From positions 1 to 58,002 of the forward strand of contig CACWJZ010000019.1 in NCBI GenBank assembly GCA_902761365.1: 58,002 nt of DNA, written 5' to 3'. Below are positions 8,071 to 17,776 of this stretch, piece after piece. The DNA comes from an uncultured Eubacteriales bacterium. Lineage in GTDB: Bacteria; Bacillota; Clostridia; Christensenellales; CAG-138. Within the stretch, counting starts at the first letter, position 1; every line of letters begins with the position of its first letter. The position numbers were made by a program, and so were the translations under genes. The notes under the pieces were generated by a model. That model saw only the letters and a program-made list of their open reading frames with translations. It searched no databases and was not told the DNA's origin.

Positions 8071-8336
8071 TCATATGGGGATTTTTTTAGACTTAGTCAA
8101 TCATTTGAAATGTGGTATTGCATCCCCTACCGGGTACAGCTTTATACACATCTTTGCCCTATCGTCTCCCTTTCCGTTCAGAGATACTTCCACTCGGTCG
8201 CTATGATGCTCAGCAAACCTGCTTTTTGACACATCGCTCCCTCGGTCAGGATGACAAACAGAACGACTCGATGCCCCTGCCGGGTACACTTCTTATACTG
8301 GAATTGCAATCGTGCTGATATGCCCCCTTCTCCCCC
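8071..8336. other. intergenic stretch left of the Na/Pi gene
   Basis: No convincing gene. Two related strings, CCCCTACCGGGTACA near 8125 and CCCCTGCCGGGTACA near 8273, form a short direct repeat about 148 bases apart. A CCCTCGGTCAGGATGACA-type string lies near 8240. This is probably the decayed remainder of the integrated element. Confidence 0.45.
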
Positions 8337-8366
8337 TTGACAACTGGACATGCACCATAGTATGGT
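8337..8366 (+). promoter_or_regulatory. possible promoter of the Na/Pi cotransporter gene
   Basis: TTGACA at 8337-8342 with TATGGT 18 bases further on, about 45 bases before the start codon. The -35 is perfect and the -10 is weak. Confidence 0.45.
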
Positions 8367-8411
8367 TATATTAGGAAAGTATCGGTATTGCGAACGATTT
8401 GGAAAGATTGT

Positions 8412-10319
8412 ATGGATATATTCAACGTGATCTCTCTGCTGGGCGGGCTGGCCATGTTCCTCTACGGCATGCGCCTTATGGGCGACGCCCTGAAGCAGAA
8501 CTCCTCCGGCACCCTGAAGGCCGCCATGGGCAAGGTGACGAACAACCCCCTGAAGGCCTTCATCCTGGGCGTGCTGGTCACCGCCCTGATCCAGAGCTCC
8601 ACGGCCACCATCGTCATCACGGCGGGCCTCGTGGGCGCGGGCATCCTGACGCTGCACCAGAGCCTGGGGATCATCATCGGCGCCAACGTGGGCACCACGG
8701 TCACGGGCCAGATCATCCGCCTGCTGGACATCGACGCCTCGGGCACCAGTGTCCTTCGCTTCTTCCAGCCCTCCACATTGGCCCCCATCGCCCTCATCAT
8801 CGGCATCGTGCTCATCATGGGGAGCTTCTTCAAGAACGCCAAGTCCATCGGCAACATCGCCATCGGCTTCGGCATCCTCTTCTCCGGCCTGCTGAACATG
8901 ACCGGCGCGGTCAACGACCTGGCCCAGTCGGGGCTCATTGAAAAGCTGTTCTCGGGCCTGGGGGAAAGCCCTGTTCTGGGCTACATCACCGGCGCGGGCG
9001 TCGCCTTCATGCTCCAAAGCTCCTCCGCCACCATCGGCATCCTGCAGGCCTTCTCCGCCACGGGCCTGCTGACCTTCAAGGCCATCTACGCCGTCATCGT
9101 GGGCATCTATCTGGGCGACTGCGTGACCACGGCCATCGTCATCTATATCGGTGCCAAAGCGGAGCCCAAGCGCGTGGCCATCACGAACATCCTCTACAAC
9201 CTGAGCAAATCCATCCTGGTGCTGGCGGGCGTGACCATCGTCCACAGGCTGGGCCTATTGGACAGTCTTTGGGAAAGGCCCGTCAACTCCAGCATCATCG
9301 CCAATGCCAACTCCATCTTCAACCTGGGCTGCGCCCTGGCCCTGCTGCCCCTGATCTCCACCTATGAAAAGCTGAGCCGGCGGCTGGTGAAGGACGAACC
9401 CGTGAAGGAAAGCCCCTACAAGGACAGGATCGAGGCTTTGAACCCCGTGTTCTTCAACACCCCGGCCCTGGCCCTGCAGAGCTGCTACAACCTTTTGCTC
9501 GCCATTCTGGGGGCCTCCCGGAGCAACATCGAAAAGGCCTTCCGGCTGCTGGAGAAGTATGACCCCGCCGTCCACATGCAGATCCAGGCGGAGGAGGACG
9601 AGATCGACCATATGACCGACAAGGTCAGCAAGTATATGGTGGAGTTCCTGCCTCAGCTCAAGCTCCCCTACCACGTCTCCATTCTGGACCAGTATTACAA
9701 GGTGACGGCAGAGTTTGAGCGGCTGGGGGATCACGCGGTGAACATCGCCAACCACGCCGCCGCCATGAAGCGGAACAACACCGCCTTCTCCCCCACGGCC
9801 CTTCACGAGCTGTCCGTGCTGGAGAGCGTCCTCATCAACATCCTCAACGAGACGGATCAAACCTTCCGCAAGCGGGACGCCAGCGCCGCCGAGCGCATGG
9901 AGCCCCTGGTTCAGGTCACCAGCGAGCTGATCGCCGTCCTCAAGCGGAACCACCTCAAGCGCATGAGCACGGGCGAGTGCAACGTCTACGCCGACGCCAT
10001 CTTCTCGGATCTCATGGTGGAGTTCCACCGGATCGGCGACGTGTGCTCCAACGTGGGCGTGGCCACCATGGTCCGGGTCCATCCGGAGCTGGCCGACCAT
10101 GAGCACCTCTACTTTGAGCGCCTCCACGCCGGCGGCGACAAGGCCTTCAACGACGCCTACGACCTGGCCCGGCAGAAGTACTTCTCCCTCCTGCAGCGGA
10201 AGACGGAGAACGCCCAGGCGGAGAGCGGCCCGACTCAGCCGCCGGCAGCCCCCGTCGCGCCGCCGACCAGGCCCGATGCCGGGGCCCCCTCCGGGGCTAA
10301 GCCCCCGGAGAAGGCATGA
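8412..10319 (+). CDS. Na+/phosphate cotransporter family protein with PhoU-like tail
   Basis: A 635-residue protein. The N-terminal half has the two repeated Na/Pi cotransporter II blocks: ALIQSSTATIVI near residue 57 and MLQSSSATIGIL near residue 200, each with the QSSSAT signature, within about eight membrane segments. From about residue 345 on it is a cytoplasmic PhoU-like helical domain (EFERLGDHAVNIANHA, VEFHRIGDVCSNVG). It probably imports phosphate with Na+. The start is at MDIFNVISLLGG; the open frame reaches 8388, but those eight residues look non-coding. The tail is Pro/Ala-rich. Confidence 0.88.
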   Translation: MDIFNVISLLGGLAMFLYGMRLMGDALKQNSSGTLKAAMGKVTNNPLKAFILGVLVTALIQSSTATIVITAGLVGAGILTLHQSLGIIIGANVGTTVTGQIIRLLDIDASGTSVLRFFQPSTLAPIALIIGIVLIMGSFFKNAKSIGNIAIGFGILFSGLLNMTGAVNDLAQSGLIEKLFSGLGESPVLGYITGAGVAFMLQSSSATIGILQAFSATGLLTFKAIYAVIVGIYLGDCVTTAIVIYIGAKAEPKRVAITNILYNLSKSILVLAGVTIVHRLGLLDSLWERPVNSSIIANANSIFNLGCALALLPLISTYEKLSRRLVKDEPVKESPYKDRIEALNPVFFNTPALALQSCYNLLLAILGASRSNIEKAFRLLEKYDPAVHMQIQAEEDEIDHMTDKVSKYMVEFLPQLKLPYHVSILDQYYKVTAEFERLGDHAVNIANHAAAMKRNNTAFSPTALHELSVLESVLINILNETDQTFRKRDASAAERMEPLVQVTSELIAVLKRNHLKRMSTGECNVYADAIFSDLMVEFHRIGDVCSNVGVATMVRVHPELADHEHLYFERLHAGGDKAFNDAYDLARQKYFSLLQRKTENAQAESGPTQPPAAPVAPPTRPDAGAPSGAKPPEKA

Positions 10320-10370
10320 GGGGACGGCATCCCGTTCCCCCGGCCAAAACAGCTTCGACCCGTTGCCTCC

Positions 10371-10400
10371 GCCTCCGGTGTGTCCCCCGGAGGCGTTTTG
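10371..10400 (+). terminator. intrinsic terminator after the Na/Pi gene
   Basis: GCCTCCGG and CCGGAGGC (10371-10394) pair around a short loop and are followed by GTTTTG. It separates the Na/Pi gene from the pepT promoter. Confidence 0.65.
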
Positions 10401-10421
10401 ATTTCCGGTTCCAAAGCGCCG

Positions 10422-10450
10422 TTGAAAGACGGCCTCGAGTCTGGTATACT
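10422..10450 (+). promoter_or_regulatory. pepT promoter
   Basis: TTGAAA (10422-10427), 17 bases, TATACT (10445-10450). The start codon follows 30 bases later behind a GCAGGAGGCC ribosome binding site. Confidence 0.75.
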
Positions 10451-10479
10451 GAGGGCAAAGCAAAACGCAGGAGGCCCCT

Positions 10480-11736
10480 ATGCGCAAGACGCCCTTCTAT
10501 GAGTCGGTCCGGGACCGGCTCCTCCGATACGCCCGGGTGGACACCCAGTCCACCCGGATCAGCGACACCGTGCCCACCACCCACAAGCAGTTCGATCTGG
10601 CGTACCTGCTGCGGGACGAGCTCATCGCCATGGGCGCGGCGGACGTGTGGCTGGACGAGGACCGATGCGTCCTCTACGGCAAGCTGCCCGCCACCGTGCC
10701 CCCGGGCCGGGGCGTCGCCTTCGGCCTCGTGACCCACATGGACACGGCCCCCGATGCTCCCGGCGCAAACTGCCGACCCTGGGTGCTGGAGGACTACGAC
10801 GGCGGGGACATCCTCTTACATCCCGAAAAGGGCATCGTCATGAGCCCCCGGGACTTCCCGAACCTTCTCCACTACGTGGGCCAGGACCTGGTGCTCACCG
10901 ACGGCACCACCCTCCTGGGGGGCGACGACAAGGCCGCCATCGCCGCGGTCATGACCATGGCGGAGCACCTGCTCCAACACCCGGAGCTGCCTCACGGGGA
11001 GATCTCCCTGGGGTTCACCCCCGACGAAGAGGTGGGGGGCCTGGCCAGGGATCTGGACCTCGCCCGCTTCGGGGCCAGGGTGGCCTATACCCTGGACGGG
11101 GACTATTTGGGCTACTACGAGGACGAGACCTTCAACGCCTCCCACGCCACCGTCACCTTCCTGGGCCGCAGCGTCCACACGGGCACGGCCAAGGGCATCC
11201 TTCTCAACGCGGCGGACATGGCGGCGGAGTTCGTCTCCCTCCTGCCGTCCCGGGAAAAGCCCCAGTTCACCGAGGGCCGGGAGGGGTTCTTCCACCTGGT
11301 GTCCCTTCAGGGGAACGTGGAGCAGGCCCAGGTGGACCTGATCGTCCGGGACCACGACGGGGACCGGTTCGCCCAGCGGGAGCAGCTCCTTGGGGACTTG
11401 GCGACCCGGCTGGCCGAGCAATACGGCGAAGAGCGGGTATCGCTCACTATCACCCCCACCTACCGGAACATGAAGGAGGTCATCGACCGCTATCCCTTCC
11501 TCATCGACAACCTGAAAACGGCCATTTCCCTGGCGGGGCTCGAGCCCCGGTCTATCGCCTTTCGAGGCGGCACGGACGGGTCCGCCCTGTCCCACCGGGG
11601 CCTCCCCTGCCCCAACCTGTCCGCAGGCTACGAGAACGCCCACGGCCGCTTCGAGTACGTGCCCATCCCCTCCATGGAGAAAAACGTGGAGATCCTGCTG
11701 CACTTGGCGAGGCTGTTCGGGGAGATGGAAGCGTAG
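10480..11736 (+). CDS. pepT: peptidase T (tripeptidase, M20B)
   Basis: A 418-residue cytoplasmic zinc aminopeptidase that releases N-terminal residues from tripeptides. The di-zinc ligand motifs are in place: THMDTAPD with His86 and Asp88, GGDDKAAIA with Asp149/Asp150, PDEEVGG, and HTGTAKG in the lid domain. A FRGGTDGSALS segment near the C-terminus carries another conserved family motif. The length is normal for PepT. It has its own promoter and is followed by two short genes with 1-base or overlapping junctions. Confidence 0.93.
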   Translation: MRKTPFYESVRDRLLRYARVDTQSTRISDTVPTTHKQFDLAYLLRDELIAMGAADVWLDEDRCVLYGKLPATVPPGRGVAFGLVTHMDTAPDAPGANCRPWVLEDYDGGDILLHPEKGIVMSPRDFPNLLHYVGQDLVLTDGTTLLGGDDKAAIAAVMTMAEHLLQHPELPHGEISLGFTPDEEVGGLARDLDLARFGARVAYTLDGDYLGYYEDETFNASHATVTFLGRSVHTGTAKGILLNAADMAAEFVSLLPSREKPQFTEGREGFFHLVSLQGNVEQAQVDLIVRDHDGDRFAQREQLLGDLATRLAEQYGEERVSLTITPTYRNMKEVIDRYPFLIDNLKTAISLAGLEPRSIAFRGGTDGSALSHRGLPCPNLSAGYENAHGRFEYVPIPSMEKNVEILLHLARLFGEMEA

Positions 11737-11737
11737 G

Positions 11738-12136
11738 ATGAAGGGGTTTTCTTCGGCGGAGCTGCTGTTTTTCCAGGGCCGCGAGGAGGCCCTGCCGCTG
11801 TATGGGGCGGTGCTGGAACGGATCTATGAGGCGTGCCCCGAGGTCAGGATCGAGGTGAAGAAGACGCAGATCTCCTTCTTCGCCCGGTATATGTTCGCAG
11901 CGGCGTCCTTTGCCCCCGTGGGCCGGGCCCAGGATCGGCCTCGGCCCTTCCTCACCTTGAGCCTCTGCCTGCCAGAGCGGCTCGAGGGGCCCCGGGTGGC
12001 CGCGGCGGTGGAAGCTTACCCGGGCCGGTGGACCATCCACATCCTGTTGGGCCGGCCCGAGGACGCGGACGGGGCGCTGACCGGCTGGCTCCAAAGGGCG
12101 GCGGCATTTGCTGCAGGAAAGGGGAAGCGGCTATGA
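11738..12136 (+). CDS. conserved small protein, DUF5655-like
   Basis: 132 residues, no signal peptide or membrane segment. The KKTQISFFARYMFA core and the RWTIHILL segment near the C-terminus resemble DUF5655 proteins, whose role is unknown. It begins one base after the pepT stop and overlaps the next start by four bases (ATGA), so it is in the pepT operon. The assignment is by remembered pattern and could be wrong at family level. Confidence 0.65.
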   Translation: MKGFSSAELLFFQGREEALPLYGAVLERIYEACPEVRIEVKKTQISFFARYMFAAASFAPVGRAQDRPRPFLTLSLCLPERLEGPRVAAAVEAYPGRWTIHILLGRPEDADGALTGWLQRAAAFAAGKGKRL

Positions 12137-12408
12137 GATTCGAATTCGACGCCGTGCTCCATGTGCTCCCGGAGGGCGGGGCCTACGTGGCCTTCCCCGG
12201 GGACATCCGCGCCATCTTCGGACGGGGCCGGGTGAAGGTGAACGCCACCTTCGACGGGGTGCCCTACCAGGGCAGCATCGTGAACATGGGCCTCAAGCAC
12301 CCGGACGGGTCCGTGTGCTACATCCTGGGCGTGCTCAAGGCCATCCGAAAGCAGCTGGGCAAGGGGGACGGAGACGTGCTGCATGTGCTCGTGGAGGAAC
12401 GGCCATAG
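12133..12408 (+). CDS. DUF1905 domain protein
   Basis: 91 residues. The string FEFDAVLHVLPEGGAYVAFP-x-DIRAIFGRGRVKVNATFDG and the closing GDGDVLHVLVEERP are characteristic of DUF1905, a small beta-barrel domain often found beside YdeI-like proteins. Function is unknown. It is translationally coupled to the preceding gene (ATGA) behind GAAAGGGG. Confidence 0.8.
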   Translation: MRFEFDAVLHVLPEGGAYVAFPGDIRAIFGRGRVKVNATFDGVPYQGSIVNMGLKHPDGSVCYILGVLKAIRKQLGKGDGDVLHVLVEERP

Positions 12409-12411
12409 CCC

Positions 12412-12440
12412 TTGACTTTTCTCGAGCGCAGGTATATATT
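12412..12440 (+). promoter_or_regulatory. promoter of the DUF975 gene
   Basis: TTGACT (12412-12417), 17 bases, TATATT (12435-12440), 36 bases ahead of the start codon. Confidence 0.75.
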
Positions 12441-12475
12441 TTTAACAATTCGGTAAAAACGGGAGGAAAGAGCGT

Positions 12476-13255
12476 ATGTGGAATAGAAAAGAGCTGAAGG
12501 CCCGGGCCAAGGTCGCCTTCAAAGCCAATTATTGGAAGTGCGTGCTGGTGGCGCTGATCCTGGCGCTGCTGACGGGCAGCGCGGCCAGCAGCGGCCTGCG
12601 CAGCAAACAGAATGACGAGTACACCGCCGAGGAGCAGCAGCAGATCCGGGCGCTGGCGGAAAGCAGCGACTCCGACCTGGGGCGGCTGTTCTTCAGCCTG
12701 GTGGATCAGGGCGCCAAGCGCGCCTCCACCCTGCAGAACAGCAAGGTCACCGTCGCTCTGGGCGGCCTCGGGCTGGTGGGCCTCGCCCTGTCCATCCTGG
12801 TGTTCAACCCGCTGATCGTGGGCGGGCAGCGGTTCTTCCTGCAGAACAGCCGGGGCGACGGGGATCTGAAGTACCTGGGCGCCGGCTTTAAGGACGACTG
12901 GGGGAATGTGGTGCTGGTCATGTTCCTCAAGAACCTGTTCCTGATCCTGTGGGGGCTGCTGTTCATCATCCCCGGCATCATCAAGGCCTATTCCTATCGG
13001 ATGGTGCCCTACATCCTGAAGGAGCACCCGGAGCTCTCCGGCACCCAGGCCATCACCCTGTCCCGGAAGATGATGAACGGCCACAAGTGGGACACCTTCG
13101 TGCTGGATCTGAGCTTTCTCGGCTGGATCCTCCTGTCCGTGCTGACCGTGGGCATCCTGACCGTCTTCTATGTGGGACCCTACATCAACGCCACCGACGC
13201 GGAGCTCTACGAGGCCATCTCCCGCAACTACGAGGCCCAGCCCCAGGTCCAGTAA
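12476..13255 (+). CDS. DUF975 family membrane protein
   Basis: 259 residues. The N-terminal MWNRKELKARAK-x-AFKANYWKCVLVALIL is the family hallmark. Membrane segments lie at about 22-42, 98-120, 145-170 and 208-232, with the conserved IPGIIKAYSYRMVPYIL motif between the last two. Family members are integral membrane proteins of unknown role. It has its own promoter, GGGAGGAAAG as ribosome binding site, and a strong GC hairpin after the stop. Confidence 0.87.
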   Translation: MWNRKELKARAKVAFKANYWKCVLVALILALLTGSAASSGLRSKQNDEYTAEEQQQIRALAESSDSDLGRLFFSLVDQGAKRASTLQNSKVTVALGGLGLVGLALSILVFNPLIVGGQRFFLQNSRGDGDLKYLGAGFKDDWGNVVLVMFLKNLFLILWGLLFIIPGIIKAYSYRMVPYILKEHPELSGTQAITLSRKMMNGHKWDTFVLDLSFLGWILLSVLTVGILTVFYVGPYINATDAELYEAISRNYEAQPQVQ

Positions 13256-13268
13256 CGCCTGATCGCTG

Positions 13269-13294
13269 ACCCGCGCCCGACCCCGGGCGCGGGT
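13269..13294 (+). terminator. strong GC hairpin after the DUF975 gene
   Basis: ACCCGCGCCCG (13269-13279) pairs with CGGGCGCGGGT (13284-13294), 11 base pairs around ACCC. No U-run follows, so termination efficiency is uncertain. Confidence 0.5.
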
Positions 13295-13334
13295 GTATAC
13301 CCTGATTGCCTATCCCCAGAGAAGAGGTACCCCT

Positions 13335-14228
13335 ATGTTCGGAAGACGACCCGACGGCCGCCGGATCGAGAAGATCGATCCCATCATGAAGATCACTCCC
13401 TACATCATGCCCGAGCGCAGCGACGCCCAGGTGTATTTGCGGCACCGGACGGACATGGAGCGCATGTCCGCCTACATCCGGGCCCAAGCCGAGAAGGGGC
13501 AGCGGGTCAGCCACATGCAGATCATCATGGCGGCCTACGTGCGGGCCGTGAGCAACAACCCCGCCGTGAACCGGTTCATCATGAACAAGCAGCTCTTCGC
13601 CCGGAACAACTGTTCGGCGGCCTTCACCATTTTGAAGGTGCCCCACCAGCCGGACCAGGGCGAGGCGGTGGTGAAGATCAAGTTCGACCTCACCGACACC
13701 CTCTACGACGTGCGGGACCGCATGGACGCCGCCGTCAGTATCGCCCGAGGCGAGCAGGAGCAGGGGCCCGGGTTCATCGATCGGCTCCTGTCCTTCGTGT
13801 TTGCGGTGCCGGGCCTCGCCACGGTGATCGTGGGACTGGTGAAGTTTATGGACCGGTACGGCATCTGCCCCCGGTTCCTCATCGAGGAGCTGCCCTTCCA
13901 CGTGGGCATGTACATCACCAACACCGCGTCCATCGGCCTCCATGAGGTGAACCACCACATCTACAACTTCGGCAACGTGGGCCTGTTCTTCGGCATGGGC
14001 ACCTCCGAGCGGGTGGCCGTGGAGGAGAACGGGACCATCCGCCTGAAGCGGTTCTTGCCCATCGGCATCACCGCGGACGAGCGGGTCTGCTCCGGCGCCC
14101 ACTACGCCCGGTTTTTCGCCGACATGCGCAAGTATCTGGACCACCCGGAGCTCTTAGAGCAGCCCCCGGCCGCGGTCCGCTTCGACGAGGGCATGGCGTA
14201 CCACGAGCCCAAGCCGAAAAAGGCATGA
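13335..14228 (+). CDS. stand-alone E2-like acyltransferase (CAT fold) lacking the catalytic His
   Basis: 297 residues resembling the catalytic domain of 2-oxoacid dehydrogenase E2 subunits or chloramphenicol acetyltransferase, without lipoyl or E1-binding domains. The C-terminal motif usually read as DHRxxDGA is here D248-E-R-V-C-S-G-A: the catalytic His is Glu249 and the Asp is Ser253. It is therefore probably not an ordinary acyltransferase. A paralogue lies at 34171. The start at 13335 follows AGAAGAGG; a GTG at 13293 in the same frame sits in the preceding hairpin and is rejected. Confidence 0.7.
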   Translation: MFGRRPDGRRIEKIDPIMKITPYIMPERSDAQVYLRHRTDMERMSAYIRAQAEKGQRVSHMQIIMAAYVRAVSNNPAVNRFIMNKQLFARNNCSAAFTILKVPHQPDQGEAVVKIKFDLTDTLYDVRDRMDAAVSIARGEQEQGPGFIDRLLSFVFAVPGLATVIVGLVKFMDRYGICPRFLIEELPFHVGMYITNTASIGLHEVNHHIYNFGNVGLFFGMGTSERVAVEENGTIRLKRFLPIGITADERVCSGAHYARFFADMRKYLDHPELLEQPPAAVRFDEGMAYHEPKPKKA

Positions 14229-14232
14229 CCTT

Positions 14233-14268
14233 CGCACCTTTTCCGTTTCGGTGAAAAGAAAAGATGCG
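14233..14268 (+). repeat. single family-A hairpin, degenerate copy A7
   Basis: CGCACCTTTTC and GAAAAGATGCG pair with one mismatch, followed by CGAAAAAGAAAAGCAC, the same tail seen after the first hairpin of copy A6. It lies between the E2-like gene and the metal-resistance promoter. Confidence 0.6.
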
Positions 14269-14348
14269 CGAAAAAGAAAAGCACAGGATGATACGGGAAA
14301 CCGATGCGGGAAGCCAGGATGCTTTCCGCATTTTTTTGTATGTTTGGA

Positions 14349-14377
14349 TTGACAAATCCTCCCGGCGGGTTTATACT
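14349..14377 (+). promoter_or_regulatory. promoter of the arsR-cadA unit
   Basis: TTGACA (14349-14354), 17 bases, TATACT (14372-14377), a near-perfect vegetative promoter directly upstream of the ArsR operator. Confidence 0.85.
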
Positions 14378-14383
14378 AACACT

Positions 14384-14397
14384 TGAACAGATGTTCA
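14384..14397 (+). promoter_or_regulatory. ArsR/SmtB-type operator
   Basis: Perfect inverted repeat TGAACA-ga-TGTTCA just after the -10 box, where bound repressor would block initiation. The half-site and spacing fit the operators of metal-sensing ArsR/SmtB repressors such as CzrA and CadC. It predicts autoregulation by the downstream gene. Confidence 0.8.
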
Positions 14398-14420
14398 TAT
14401 GTTTTCAGGAGGAGGACGGT

Positions 14421-14804
14421 ATGGCGAGAAGCAAGTACGCGGAGGTCTGCGAGGAGGTGTGCACGCACCCGGAGATACTGGGGCGGGTGGCGCCGGAGAT
14501 GCCCGACGAGGAGCGGCTGTACGATCTGGCGGAGCTCTTTAAGGTGTTCGGGGACACCACGCGCATACGCATTTTGTATGTGCTCTTCGAGTCGGAGATG
14601 TGCGTGTGCGACATCGCGGCGCTGCTGAACATGACCCAGTCCGCCATCTCCCACCAGCTGCGCATCCTGAAGCAGGCACGGCTGGTCCGGAGCCGCCGGG
14701 AGGGAAAGACCATCTTCTACGCCTTGGACGACGACCACGTCCGCACCGTCATCGGCCAGGGCATGGAGCATATCGAAGAAAAGCATGGGAGGAAAAGAGC
14801 ATGA
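14421..14804 (+). CDS. ArsR/SmtB family metal-responsive repressor
   Basis: 127 residues, winged helix. ESEMCVCDIAALL carries the CxC pair of the alpha-3 (ELCVCD) metal site, and ALLNMTQSAISHQLRILKQARLV is the recognition helix region. The N-terminal segment has two more Cys (VCEEVCTHPE), as in the alpha-3N site of CadC, which suggests Cd/Pb/Zn sensing. The start at 14421 follows AGGAGGACGGT; an upstream in-frame ATG at 14304 lies before the promoter. It is followed by the HMA stub and the P-type ATPase. Confidence 0.88.
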   Translation: MARSKYAEVCEEVCTHPEILGRVAPEMPDEERLYDLAELFKVFGDTTRIRILYVLFESEMCVCDIAALLNMTQSAISHQLRILKQARLVRSRREGKTIFYALDDDHVRTVIGQGMEHIEEKHGRKRA

Positions 14805-14965
14805 AAAAGACCTATAAGATCGCCGGCGTCCAGGACGCGGTGGTGAGCTTTATGACCCTGAAGATGAAGGTGACCTTCGAAGACGGTGCCGACGAGCAGG
14901 CCGTCATGGCCCAGGTGCTGGCGAACTGCAAGAAGGCCGAGCCGGACTGCGAGATATTCCTTTAA
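14801..14965 (+). CDS. truncated heavy-metal-associated (HMA) domain protein without its CxxC loop
   Basis: 54 residues. The start (MKKTYKI) and the remainder (VQDAVVSFMTLKMKVTFEDG, KKAEPDCEIFL) match the free-standing HMA domains that precede cadmium/zinc ATPases, but the segment between, which normally holds the C-x-x-C metal site and first helix, is absent. The frame is kept, so this looks like an in-frame loss of about 20 codons. GGGAGG lies upstream and the ATG overlaps the ArsR stop. It probably no longer binds metal in the usual way. Confidence 0.75.
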   Translation: MKKTYKIAGVQDAVVSFMTLKMKVTFEDGADEQAVMAQVLANCKKAEPDCEIFL

Positions 14966-14969
14966 GATT

Positions 14970-15121
14970 TCTTTTGCCGCTTTTTCTCTTCAGTGAAGAG
15001 GAAAAAGCGGCGGAAAAAGAGAAGCTTAAGAAGAGGTCTTAGATAAGGCCTCTATGACAGTATTCTTTTTGTGCTTTTCTTTTTGGGCGACTTTTGCTTT
15101 TCACTGAAAAGAAAAAGTCGC
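14970..15121 (+). repeat. double-hairpin intergenic element, copy A2
   Basis: The first hairpin spans 14976-15011 (GCCGCTTTTTCTCTTC / GAAGAGGAAAAAGCGGC) and the second 15087-15121 (GCGAC...GTCGC on the same T/A core). CTTAAGAAG follows the first hairpin at 15025. This copy sits inside the metal-resistance unit, and its second hairpin ends six bases before the ATPase start codon. Confidence 0.8.
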
Positions 15122-15126
15122 AGAAT

Positions 15127-17013
<1,887 letters not shown>

Positions 17014-17022
17014 TTTTTCTTT

Positions 17023-17171
17023 GTTCCTTTTCTCTTCAGGTGAAGAGGAAAAAAGGAACCGAAAAAAGAGAAGCCTATTGGCATAAAAAAATGAAGCGCG
17101 GAAAAGTTTTATCCTTCCTGCGCTTCTCTTTTTGGGCGGCTTTTCTCTTCTGCCTGAAGAGAAAAAGCCGC
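17023..17171 (+). repeat. double-hairpin intergenic element, copy A3
   Basis: The hairpins are at 17023-17059 (GTTCC...GGAAC) and 17136-17171 (GCGGC...GCCGC), with a further GAAGCGC / GCGCTTC pair at about 17093-17127. It lies between the convergent ATPase and phosphodiesterase genes. It shares CTTTTTGGGCG before the second hairpin with copy A2. Confidence 0.8.
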
Positions 17172-17180
17172 AAAGAAAAG

Positions 17181-17723
17181 CTACGCCCTAAATTCCCTGT
17201 ACGTCTCCCCGTCCAGGGTCTTCCAGAGGAACAGGCCGTCCTCCAGGGTCATGTAGCCGTGGGGGGAGTCCGCCTTGGGGATGGCCAGGGAGCCGGGGTT
17301 CAGGTAGGTAATGCCGTCCCGTTCCTCGCAGGCGGGCACGTGGGTGTGGCCGTGGAGCAGGATGTCGCCCGGGTGCAGCGGCGGCAGATGCTCCAGGTTG
17401 AACAGGTGCCCGTGGGTGACGAAGATCAGCCTCTTCCCCTCGCCGAGCAGCGCATAATCCGCCCAGATGGGGAACTGGAGCACCACCTGGTCGATGTCCG
17501 CGTCGCAGTTGCCCCGGACGGCCAGGATGTCCCCCTGCCGCCCGTTCAAAAGCGCCGTCACCGCCTTGGGGTCGTACTCCCTGGGGAGGTCGTTCCGGGG
17601 CCCGTGGTAGAGCAGGTCTCCCAAGAGCAGCATCCGGTCCGCCCCCTCCCGGTCATAGGCCGCCAAAAGCTGTCTGCAGTAGTAAGCCGACCCGTGCAGG
17701 TCCGATGCGATGAGCCATTTCAT
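17181..17723 (-). CDS. yfcE: YfcE/MJ0936-type metallophosphodiesterase
   Basis: 180 residues, calcineurin-like fold. The metal ligands appear in order: SDLHGS near residue 7, LLGDLLYHG near 33, GNCD near 70, THGH near 100 and HGHTH near 120. YfcE proteins hydrolyse phosphodiesters in the cytoplasm; the physiological substrate is unclear. The start is at MKWLIASDLHGS behind a GGGGG run; the longer frame adds 20 residues without support. It is convergent with the ATPase gene. Confidence 0.88.
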   Translation of the reverse strand: MKWLIASDLHGSAYYCRQLLAAYDREGADRMLLLGDLLYHGPRNDLPREYDPKAVTALLNGRQGDILAVRGNCDADIDQVVLQFPIWADYALLGEGKRLIFVTHGHLFNLEHLPPLHPGDILLHGHTHVPACEERDGITYLNPGSLAIPKADSPHGYMTLEDGLFLWKTLDGETYREFRA

Positions 17724-17776
17724 ATGTTTTTCCCCCTTTTGCTCCGATGGTATGAGTATACCAGACGCCGACCCGC

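Noticed and set aside
8144-8156. TTATACACATCT string resembling a Tn5 mosaic end / library adapter
   Set aside because: Only 12 bases match and the flanks do not continue the adapter; a chance match is more likely.
13293-13334. Upstream GTG start for the first E2-like protein
   Set aside because: It lies in the DUF975 terminator stem and has no ribosome binding site; ATG 13335 has one.
15094-15126. Longer N-terminus of the P-type ATPase (also for the genes at 5985 and 20513)
   Set aside because: The added codons are translations of family-A hairpins, not protein-coding sequence.
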